From the NCBI GenBank assembly GCA_002371825.1, contig DFHF01000032.1:1-38878 (forward strand): 38,878 nt of DNA, written 5' to 3'. The first letter of the stretch is position 1. The number at the start of each line of letters is the position of its first letter. Source of the DNA: Ruminococcus flavefaciens. Its GTDB lineage: Bacteria > Bacillota > Clostridia > Oscillospirales > Ruminococcaceae. The notes below the pieces were generated by a model. It ran no database searches. It was not told where the DNA came from and saw nothing but the letters and a program-made list of their open reading frames with translations. The position numbers and the translations under genes are program-made. Below are positions 17,677-24,629 of the stretch, in pieces.

Positions 17677-18293
17677 TTTTTACCTCCTAACAGCTGCATA
17701 ACGCAGGAATAAATTATCTCGTAAATATTGTGCATTTTAAAATCCATCCCTGCTTCACGCATTGCGGTCAGCTGCTTCTCAGTTGCCACTGAATAGGGAT
17801 AAACTCCGAACAGAAACGGGAAAAATACAAAAATGAAGCTTTCACAGTCGGTATCAGGGAAAAATTTCCGGATGCACTTTCTGACTGCATCAAGGGAAGA
17901 AGCATATGCCACCTTGAACTCGGTCAGTCTCTCAGGCCGTGAGTGCTCTTCCATATCGTAGTGATTCATAGCAAGAAGCTTAAGCAGCTGTTCATGCTTT
18001 TCAAGTGAACGTGCAAGTGAAGAAGCAAAGCTGTCAGCAGACATAGTATCGTTTTCAGCCGCAAGCTGCTCCGTCTCTCCTGCCCATTGCTCATATTCAC
18101 GCTGCATCAGTGCAAGGAATATCTCCTCTTTTGTCTGAAAATAGTTATATATTGATGGCCTGGAAAAGCTTGTTTCAACGCTTATTTCCTTGAGAGTTAT
18201 CTCCTTGAAGCTCATGGTCTGATAGAGCTTTTCACAGGCACTGACGATCTCTTCTTTTCTTGAAGCTGTAAGCTCCGGTGATCCCTTCGGCAT
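17673..18293 (-). CDS. TetR-family transcriptional regulator
   Basis: A 206-residue repressor. The N-terminal helix-turn-helix (about residues 10-58) contains MSFKEITLKEISVETSFSRPSIYNYFQTKEEI, the TetR hallmark. The rest is an all-helical ligand and dimer domain. It heads an operon with the damaged aldo/keto reductase and flavodoxin genes and the iron-sulfur flavoprotein-like gene. Two perfect TGACATCGTGTCA operators overlap its promoter, so autoregulation is very likely. The start is supported by AAGGGGG upstream. The inducer is probably a reactive small molecule, judging only by the operon partners. Confidence 0.92.
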   Translation of the reverse strand: MPKGSPELTASRKEEIVSACEKLYQTMSFKEITLKEISVETSFSRPSIYNYFQTKEEIFLALMQREYEQWAGETEQLAAENDTMSADSFASSLARSLEKHEQLLKLLAMNHYDMEEHSRPERLTEFKVAYASSLDAVRKCIRKFFPDTDCESFIFVFFPFLFGVYPYSVATEKQLTAMREAGMDFKMHNIYEIIYSCVMQLLGGKK

Positions 18294-18316
18294 TACACTG
18301 CCCCCTTATATTATTC

Positions 18317-18366
18317 TGACATCGTGTCACTATAGATAGTATATCACTATTCTGACACGATGTCAA
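18317..18366 (-). promoter_or_regulatory. TetR operators and promoter
   Basis: TGACATCGTGTCA (18317-18329) and its exact reverse complement TGACACGATGTCA (18353-18365) are 36 bp centre to centre. The minus-strand promoter TTGACA (18366-18361), 17 bases, TATACT (18343-18338) has its -35 inside the upstream operator. The downstream copy lies where RNA polymerase would start. This is a classic autorepressed arrangement. Confidence 0.88.
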
Positions 18367-18535
18367 TATATTTTTCAGACATTTTTATTTTTTGGCAAAT
18401 TGCACTATTCACAGGCCTCCATATTGTGATATAACACTAACTTAATTTTGTTTTTCAGCTGATGCAATAAGGCAATCCCTCTGAGGATCTGTTTTCAGAT
18501 CAAAAAAATTAAAAGAAAAATTTTTCAAAAAATGC

Positions 18536-18564
18536 TTGACAAAGTTATTTCCTTGTGATATAAT
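18536..18564 (+). promoter_or_regulatory. Promoter of the T-box transcript
   Basis: TTGACA (18536-18541), 17 bases, TATAAT (18559-18564). The transcript would start at about 18571, at the base of the T-box stem I. Confidence 0.88.
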
Positions 18565-18570
18565 CCAAGC

Positions 18571-18841
18571 ATAAGCTATGAGGAAGACAAGCAGAGGATT
18601 GCCAATGTCTGCAGAGAGCCGGCGGGTGGTGTGAGCCGGTGATAAGCAATGCTATGTATCCCTTCTGAGCCGAAGTGCTGAAAGCTTTCAGTAAGCGCTT
18701 CCGTGATTCTGCGTCAATGAATAGGACTTGCTGGAGTCTGAAGTGGTGTTACGCAATAGCGGCACAATTTGAGTGGTACCGCGGGTAATCAGATCATGAT
18801 ACTCGTCTCAAAGATTATTCTTTGAGACGAGTTTTTTTATT
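18571..18841 (+). promoter_or_regulatory. T-box riboswitch leader
   Basis: The distal stem I signature CAGAGAGCCGGCGGGTGG with GTGTGAGCCGG (about 18592-18645) is followed by CCCTTCTGAGC and a linker. Then comes the 14-base T-box core GAGTGGTACCGCGG (18771-18784) and the terminator ACTCGTCTCAAAGA/TCTTTGAGACGAGT (18801-18832) with a T-run. The T-box bulge reads TGGT, so the tRNA discriminator base should be A. The specifier lies in GCTATGTATCC (3' side of stem I). AUG, UAU or GUA are possible readings, and I cannot settle which without folding. High uncharged tRNA should favour antitermination into the HTH-cupin-ligase gene. Confidence 0.9.
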
Positions 18842-18864
18842 TTATCCAAAAAGGAGAGTTAAGT

Positions 18865-21216
18865 ATGAGCGAACAGTTGAATTTGCAGAACGCAGAAACC
18901 AGGATCAAAGAGGTAGCAGAGCGAATCGCAAGCCTGCGTGAGGACCTGGGATTATCCATTGAGGATATGGCTGCGATAACAGACTACTCAGTTGATGACT
19001 ACAAGAAGCTTGAGTCCGGCGAACAGGATTTCAGCTTTACGTTTATTTATAAATGCGCCAACGCTTTCAATGTTGAGATCACAGAGCTTATGGAAGGAAG
19101 CAGCCCTGAGCTCAGCGGATATACCGTTACAAGAAAGGGAGAGGGAGTTCCGATCGTTCGTAGAAAGGGCTTCACTTACAACCGTCTTGCAGCTAAATTC
19201 AAGAATAAGTCTGTAGAACCCTTCCATGTTGTTATCCCCTTCTCTGAGGAAGCTCTTTCTCAGCCTCTGCATATGGCAAGCCACGAGGGACAGGAAATGG
19301 ATATCGTTATCAAGGGAACTCTCCGGATGACTGTAGGCTCTCATACCGAGATACTCCATGAGGGCGACTGTATCTACTACGACAGCTCAATGCCCCACGA
19401 TGAAGTTGCCCTTGGCGGCGAGGACTGTGAGATATACGCATTTGTAATGCCTCCAAAGGGCACCACAGGTATGTCAGAATACCACGAACACGTTGCTGAG
19501 CATCACCTTACCAACGTTGACAAGGCTGGTCTGCTTCATCCTGTTTCTGAAAAATTCGTAAAGTGCGAGACCAATGAAGAAGGTATCCTCAGCGCAGTTA
19601 ATTTTGAAAATCAGGATAAGTTCAACTTTGCTTACGACATCGTAGATGCTATGGCAGAAAAGTGCCCTGACAAGACTGCTATGATCTATGTTGATGTGAA
19701 TAAAAATGAGCGCCGCTTCACCTTCAAGGATATCAAGAAATATTCCTGCCAGACAGCAAACTATTTCAAATCTCTCGGCATCAGGAAGGGCGACCGTGTA
19801 ATGCTCGTACTTAAGCGCCATTATCAGTTCTGGTTCTCGATAATCGCTCTTCACCGCATCGGTGCTCTTGTTATCCCTGCATCAAATATGCTGAAGAAGC
19901 ACGACTTTGAATACCGCTTCAACTCTGCTGAGGTCTCAGCTATCGTCTGCACCGCAGACGGAGATGTGGCAAATGAAGTTGATCTCGCCTGTGCAGCTTC
20001 TCCCACACTCAAAACAAAGGTGCTGGTCAACGGTCAGCGTGAGGGCTGGCATGATTTCAATGCTGAACTCCAGGCATACAGTACTCATTTCGAGCGCACT
20101 GCCGATACTCCCTGCGGAACTGATCCTATGCTCATCTTCTTCAGCTCCGGTACATCCGGCAATCCTAAGCTGGTCCTCCACAGCTATCAGTATCCCCTCG
20201 GTCACTATGTTACTGCACGTTACTGGCAGAATGCAGACCCGAACGGTCTGCACTTCACTATCTCAGATACAGGCTGGGGCAAAGCTCTCTGGGGCAAGCT
20301 TTACGGCCAGTGGATGTGTGAAGCGGCTGTATTCGTATACGACTTCGACCGCTTCCATGCTGATGATATACTCCCCATGTTCAAGAAGTATAATATCACT
20401 TCATTCTGTGCGCCTCCGACTATGTACCGTTTCTTTATCAAGGAAGATCTTTCAAAGTATGATCTGTCATCACTGAAATATGCCTGCATCGCAGGTGAAG
20501 CCCTCAACCCTGAGGTATTCCACCAGTTCTACAAAGCTACCGGCATCAAGCTCATGGAGGGCTTTGGTCAGACCGAAACTACCCTTTCTATCGCTAATGT
20601 TGTTGGAATGGAGCCTAAGCCCGGAAGTATGGGCAAGCCCAATCCGCAGTATGATGTACAGGTGCTTATGCCTGACGGCACTCCCGCAAGTGTTGGTGAG
20701 ACCGGTGAGATCTGTGTAAAGCTCAAGGATACTTCAGTTCCCGGCTACGGAGTTCCGGGACTCGCTCTCTGCTACTACGGAGACGAGGAAAATACTGCCG
20801 AAACATGGCGTGACGGCTACTACCACACCGGCGATACCGCCTGGGTAGATGAGGACGGTTATTTCTGGTATGTCGGACGTGTTGACGATGTTATCAAATC
20901 CTCCGGCTACCGTATCGGACCATTCGAGATCGAAAGTGTTCTTATGGAGCTTCCTTACGTCCTTGAATGTGCAGTTACAGGTGTTCCTGATGAGATCAGA
21001 GGACAGGTAGTCAAGGCTACTATCGTGCTCACAAAGGACAAGACTCCTTCTGAAGAGCTTGTCAAGGAGATCAAGGAATATGTCAAGAACGGAACCGCAC
21101 CTTATAAGTATCCCCGTGTGGTTGAATTCGTTGACGAACTTCCGAAGACTGTAGGCAGCGGAAAGATCCGCCGTGCTGCTATCCGTGAAATGGACAAGGC
21201 AAAGTATCAGAAGTGA
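18865..21216 (+). CDS. HTH-cupin-acyl-CoA synthetase fusion (AMP-binding)
   Basis: The 783-residue product has an XRE-type helix-turn-helix (about 14-75; LREDLGLSIEDMAAITDYSVDDYKKLESG), a cupin_2 barrel (about 115-195; ASHEGQEMDIVIKGTLRM, YYDSSMPHDEVALGG) and a full adenylate-forming ligase (about 250-780). The ligase has P-loop SSGTSGNPK near 427, GFGQTETT, YHTGDTAWVDEDGYFWYVGR, DDVIKSSGYRIGPFEIE and C-terminal LPKTVGSGKIRR with the catalytic Lys near 767. The closest known activity is medium-chain or butyrate-CoA ligase; the substrate is unknown. HTH-cupin modules normally sense small ligands. It is preceded by a T-box, which suggests an amino-acid-derived acid as substrate (inference). GGAGAG lies 7 bases before the ATG. 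Confidence 0.9.
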   Translation: MSEQLNLQNAETRIKEVAERIASLREDLGLSIEDMAAITDYSVDDYKKLESGEQDFSFTFIYKCANAFNVEITELMEGSSPELSGYTVTRKGEGVPIVRRKGFTYNRLAAKFKNKSVEPFHVVIPFSEEALSQPLHMASHEGQEMDIVIKGTLRMTVGSHTEILHEGDCIYYDSSMPHDEVALGGEDCEIYAFVMPPKGTTGMSEYHEHVAEHHLTNVDKAGLLHPVSEKFVKCETNEEGILSAVNFENQDKFNFAYDIVDAMAEKCPDKTAMIYVDVNKNERRFTFKDIKKYSCQTANYFKSLGIRKGDRVMLVLKRHYQFWFSIIALHRIGALVIPASNMLKKHDFEYRFNSAEVSAIVCTADGDVANEVDLACAASPTLKTKVLVNGQREGWHDFNAELQAYSTHFERTADTPCGTDPMLIFFSSGTSGNPKLVLHSYQYPLGHYVTARYWQNADPNGLHFTISDTGWGKALWGKLYGQWMCEAAVFVYDFDRFHADDILPMFKKYNITSFCAPPTMYRFFIKEDLSKYDLSSLKYACIAGEALNPEVFHQFYKATGIKLMEGFGQTETTLSIANVVGMEPKPGSMGKPNPQYDVQVLMPDGTPASVGETGEICVKLKDTSVPGYGVPGLALCYYGDEENTAETWRDGYYHTGDTAWVDEDGYFWYVGRVDDVIKSSGYRIGPFEIESVLMELPYVLECAVTGVPDEIRGQVVKATIVLTKDKTPSEELVKEIKEYVKNGTAPYKYPRVVEFVDELPKTVGSGKIRRAAIREMDKAKYQK

Positions 21217-21280
21217 TATGTTACACTATCCGTCCGAAATGACCAGGCACTCAGAAGCTGTCTGAACATTCTGAAAGCCA

Positions 21281-21322
21281 AAAGGCCTCCGCAGTGAGCA
21301 CCGCTGCGGAGGCCTTTATCAT
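21281..21322 (+). terminator. Terminator of the HTH-cupin-ligase gene
   Basis: AAAGGCCTCCGCAG (21281-21294) pairs perfectly with CTGCGGAGGCCTTT (21304-21317), then ATC. The A-run in front also makes it usable from the minus strand by the convergent exporter genes. Confidence 0.85.
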
Positions 21323-21369
21323 ATTAGGAACCTTCACGTTCAATTATCCCATATCCATCCAGGATCCTG

Positions 21370-22143
21370 TCAAAGCGGCAGGTCTTTCTTTTTGAACACC
21401 GCTGAACCTATCGTCAGTGCCAGGAAAGCAATTGCCGCAGGATATATCATTTTGATGATCCAGTCGTTCTCAGAGTTAAGAACAGATTCGTAATCATAGA
21501 ATGAGCACAGTGTAAGATATTTGAACTTGTCAAGGCCGCTGACTCCGAGATTTCCGAACATTGCAAGCATATTTGCAAGAATATTCACACCGATGAATGT
21601 GCCGCTCAGTCCGATAGAGTATTTCGTGGAATTGAATACTCCCGAAAACATAAAGCATACTGCACCAAGTGCAATGCAAACGACCATTGCTGAGAGATTC
21701 ACCTGTAATATCATCTGACCTGTAAGCTCCCCTGTCACATCGGCAAACTTCGGACCGCCGCCCATTGCCGTTGAAAGAGCTATGGGCTTTGCCGCATTAA
21801 GTCCCATATGCAGGAGCATCTGTATGCCGAACATCGCCGCTACAGAGCCGACAAGGAAAACTGCCTGAGTAAAGGTAACAGTGCTTCGTTTTATTGGTGT
21901 TGAAAGCACATATGCCATTGACCCTCTGTCCACCTGACTTGCAATAAGCTTGTTTGCTGTAACAAGAACATAAATGCCGGGCAGGATAGTTGTCATCATT
22001 CCGTAGAAAATAACAAACAGAAGTGACTGTGTCATCTCAAGCATTGAAAACTGTGCACATAGTGCTGACATAACAGCAGTGATGGCAGTCCACATCACCC
22101 AATTTGATTTTACTGACTGCTTGAATAAAGGCAGGCTGAACAT
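21370..22143 (-). CDS. ABC-2 type permease
   Basis: A 257-residue integral membrane protein with about six TM segments, beginning MFSLPLFKQSVKSNWVMWTAITAV. It has the ABC-2 layout: an N-terminal cytoplasmic helix, TM pairs, and a VLSTPIKRSTVTFTQ loop between TM2 and TM3. The start codon overlaps the stop of the ATPase gene in TAATG, so translation is coupled. Together they make a two-gene exporter of unknown substrate. Confidence 0.88.
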   Translation of the reverse strand: MFSLPLFKQSVKSNWVMWTAITAVMSALCAQFSMLEMTQSLLFVIFYGMMTTILPGIYVLVTANKLIASQVDRGSMAYVLSTPIKRSTVTFTQAVFLVGSVAAMFGIQMLLHMGLNAAKPIALSTAMGGGPKFADVTGELTGQMILQVNLSAMVVCIALGAVCFMFSGVFNSTKYSIGLSGTFIGVNILANMLAMFGNLGVSGLDKFKYLTLCSFYDYESVLNSENDWIIKMIYPAAIAFLALTIGSAVFKKKDLPL

Positions 22144-23045
22144 TATATATTTCCTCCATTTTCAATAAATTTCCTGTAATACATTTCAAGAGAATACGGT
22201 ACATAACGCATATACCGCATATCATAATCCGAAAGCTCTCTTATGAACCCATTTATCTCCCCCATAGGTACAGCAGCAACAAGATGATTATATTTGTCAT
22301 TGCTGCTTTCTATCTGAAATTTTGTGCGGCTTATGAACTCATTGTACTGACTCTCCTCTGCAAAGCCGACACGGTAAAGCTTCGGCATATCCTCAGCATA
22401 AACGTCACGTCCTACAGTATCAATAAGCTTCCCGTTACGGATAAATGCTACCCTGTCACAGGTATCCTCCAGCTCTTTGAAAATATGGCTGGACATAAAT
22501 ACAGTCGCTCCACGCCTTTTCTGTTCAAGGATGAGCTCTATCAGGGCATCCCGCATTACCGGGTCAAGTCCGCTTGTAGGCTCGTCAAGCAGCAGTATAT
22601 CCGGGTCCGACATAAATGCCGTGACTATAGCAAGCTTTCTCTTTTCACCGATACTCATGCGCTTTACATTTCCTCCCGGGTCCATCCGGAAGAGCTTCAA
22701 CAGTTCTTCTGTGCGTCCATTATCCTTTGTGCCGCGCATATTCTGCATCATTTCAATGAAGTCCCTGCCCGTAAGGCCGTCCGGCAGTGCGACCTCTCCC
22801 GGAAGATAACCGATATTTTTAAGTATCTCATGGTGCTTAGAAGAACAATCCATGCCTCCTATTTCAGCTCTGCCGCTGTGAGGCCTTGAAAATCCCATCA
22901 AATGGCGCATCGTTGTTGATTTGCCGGCACCGTTAGGTCCGAGAAATCCAAGAGTCTCACCCTTATGCACCTCGAATGTCACATCGAATATCCCCCTGCC
23001 ATGGCCGTAATCCTTAGTCAGCCTGTCCACCTCGATTACATTCAT
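22143..23045 (-). CDS. ABC exporter ATPase
   Basis: A 300-residue ATPase of the drug/peptide exporter class. It has Walker A GPNGAGKST, signature MSIGEKRKLAIVTAF (IGEK replacing SGGQ, as in many such exporters), Walker B ILLLDEPTSGLDP and switch SSHIFKE. The C-terminal 80 residues form the variable domain. GGAGGG lies 7 bases before the ATG. It is the first gene of the exporter operon, behind a palindromic operator. Confidence 0.92.
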   Translation of the reverse strand: MNVIEVDRLTKDYGHGRGIFDVTFEVHKGETLGFLGPNGAGKSTTMRHLMGFSRPHSGRAEIGGMDCSSKHHEILKNIGYLPGEVALPDGLTGRDFIEMMQNMRGTKDNGRTEELLKLFRMDPGGNVKRMSIGEKRKLAIVTAFMSDPDILLLDEPTSGLDPVMRDALIELILEQKRRGATVFMSSHIFKELEDTCDRVAFIRNGKLIDTVGRDVYAEDMPKLYRVGFAEESQYNEFISRTKFQIESSNDKYNHLVAAVPMGEINGFIRELSDYDMRYMRYVPYSLEMYYRKFIENGGNI

Positions 23046-23100
23046 CTTTTATCCCTCCGCATCTTGTCAAGATTATTGTTTGTTCCTTTGTTATGTCCGT

Positions 23101-23145
23101 ATTATATATCACTATTGTTTCAGAAACAATGCAGTTTTGTTTCAG
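23101..23145 (-). promoter_or_regulatory. Promoter and palindromic operator of the ABC-2 exporter
   Basis: ATTGTTTCAGAAACAAT (23114-23130) is a perfect palindrome. It overlaps the -35 and spacer of the minus-strand promoter TTGTTT (23129-23124), 17 bases, TATAAT (23106-23101). A third half-site, TTGTTTCAG, lies at 23137-23145. This operator type is typical of TetR-like repressors, but the only complete TetR gene here has a different operator, so the regulator is elsewhere. Confidence 0.8.
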
Positions 23146-23151
23146 TAATAT

Positions 23152-23276
23152 TAAAAAAGCTGCCGGCATCAGATTGCTTCTCTTAACGGAAAATGGTCAC
23201 GGAGCCTGCAATTGCATTCTCATAAATGTGACCTGCATTCCGCCATAAGGAGCTCCTTTATCAGCCGACAGCTTTT
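23152..23276 (-). ncRNA. Structured RNA element, copy A (unassigned family)
   Basis: Read on the minus strand, a 125-nt element begins 2 bases after the kinase stop codon. Outer arms AAAAGCTGTCGGC and GCCGGCAGCTTTT pair over 13 bp with one G-U and are followed by a T-run. Inside are GCGGA/TCCGT, GGTCAC/GTGACC and a small apical hairpin around TGCAATTGCA. The core is homologous to the plus-strand element at 35800-35924, while the outer arms differ in sequence but keep pairing. It could be a 3'-UTR element with terminator or an independent sRNA. I cannot match it to a known family. Confidence 0.7.
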
Positions 23277-23277
23277 G

Positions 23278-24339
23278 TCATATATTCAGTTTTACAATAA
23301 ATCTTGTTCCCTTACCGGGGCGGCTCTCAACATCTATACTTCCGCCGGACATCTGTATGACCCTCAGCGCCAAAGCAAGTCCAAGACCATTTCCCTCGGT
23401 GGAATGAGAGGTATCACCCTGATAGAATTTATCAAAGATGTGCTTTTTTGTGTGTTCATCCATGCCGCAGCCGCTGTCCTCAACCCCGATCACTGCCTTC
23501 CCATTTTCGGAATATTCACGCAGTATGACAGTTCCGCCCTTATCAGTAAACTTGAAGGCATTGGAAAGCAGATTGTTCCATACAAGTGGGAGGAGCTCAG
23601 AATCAGCAGTTATCATCCTTCGCTCATCGGCAATATCAGCTTCAAATTCGATACCTTTATCCTCCCATACAGATTCAAATAACAGCGCCGACTGCACAAG
23701 CTGTTCACAGAGATCAAATTCACTGATATGAGGTGTGATAGTCTGCCGCTCCAGCTTATTCAGCTTCAATATGTTGGTGATGAGAGTATTAAGCCGCTTG
23801 GCGGAATTTGTTATCGTATCCACATATTCCTGCTGCTTCTCTGCTGTCAGCCCGGGATTCCTGAGCATTTCAGCGGAGTTCTGAATGACAGCTATAGGAG
23901 TTTTTATCTCGTGGGAAACATTGGAAAAGAAATCTACACGGAGAGTCTCTATACTGCTGAGTTCCTCCGCCATTTTATTGAAGTCCTCGATCATCACATC
24001 AAGATAATCCAGCTTTTCGTGTTTGCTTACAGGTGCCACACGAGCAGAAAAATCTCCGTCAGCTATCTTTGCAGTGGCCTCAGCAAGGCGCAGCATAGGT
24101 ATCTCATATGTCTTTCTGACCTGTATTCGTGTATATAGCGTAAGTCCTCCCGCAACAAGCGCCCAGTAAACAAGTATCACTATTATAATAAGGATAGCAT
24201 GAAAATGTGCCTCCTGCATTCCGAGAAGCAAGCCGATGTGTACACCTGAGAGCAGAAGCAAAGCTCCGTAATAGCCAAAAAAGATCGATTTCGGAAAGCG
24301 GCTGCTTCTTGCCGCTTTTGCTATATCCTGACGCTTCAT
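23278..24339 (-). CDS. Sensor histidine kinase (partner regulator truncated)
   Basis: A 353-residue kinase with two close TM segments (about 18-41 and 47-70), HAMP (about 72-130), H-box SNVSHEIKTPIA with His143, and a complete ATPase domain (WNNLLSNAFKF, EDSGCGM, EGNGLGLALALR). Its ATG overlaps the stop of the regulator remnant by 4 bases (ATGA), so it was once the second gene of a two-component operon. The kinase looks intact, but the adjacent regulator has no receiver domain, so it may now be silent or act through another regulator. Confidence 0.9.
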   Translation of the reverse strand: MKRQDIAKAARSSRFPKSIFFGYYGALLLLSGVHIGLLLGMQEAHFHAILIIIVILVYWALVAGGLTLYTRIQVRKTYEIPMLRLAEATAKIADGDFSARVAPVSKHEKLDYLDVMIEDFNKMAEELSSIETLRVDFFSNVSHEIKTPIAVIQNSAEMLRNPGLTAEKQQEYVDTITNSAKRLNTLITNILKLNKLERQTITPHISEFDLCEQLVQSALLFESVWEDKGIEFEADIADERRMITADSELLPLVWNNLLSNAFKFTDKGGTVILREYSENGKAVIGVEDSGCGMDEHTKKHIFDKFYQGDTSHSTEGNGLGLALALRVIQMSGGSIDVESRPGKGTRFIVKLNI

Positions 24340-24563
24340 TTCAGTACCGCCTTGTAGCCTATCCCCCGTATAGTTTTTATCTCAAATCCAGTACATACCG
24401 AGGTCTTATCACGCAGTCTTGTTATATAAACATCCACTGATCTCAGACTCGCATCAGAATCAACATCCCAGAATTCATCCATGAGCTGTGCCCTTGAAAA
24501 AGTTTTGTTAGGGTATGAAAGAAGCTTGAACATGATATTGAATTCCCTTGTTGAAAGCGGCAT
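24336..24563 (-). pseudogene. Response regulator remnant: DNA-binding domain only
   Basis: A 75-residue frame is left: MPLSTREFNIMFKLLSYPNKTFSRAQ, then RSVDVYITRLRDK and TIRGIGYKAVLK. This is the winged-helix domain of an OmpR-family regulator. The receiver domain and linker are missing. In-frame TAA lies two codons before the first Met, and only 25 bases separate the remnant from the terminator of the upstream ATPase gene, so no space remains for the receiver. There is no convincing ribosome site. A deletion that joined the regulator's 3' end to the downstream side of the ATPase gene explains it. Confidence 0.8.
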
Positions 24564-24587
24564 GCCTTATACTCATGAAATGAATAT

Positions 24588-24628
24588 AAAAAAATGCTCT
24601 GACAGCCATCAAACTGCCAGAGCATTTT
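24588..24628 (-). terminator. Terminator of the P1B ATPase operon
   Basis: AAAATGCTCTG and CAGAGCATTTT pair around a 16-base loop, and on the minus strand TTTTATATTC follows. It begins immediately after the ATPase stop codon. Confidence 0.85.
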
Positions 24629-24629
24629 A

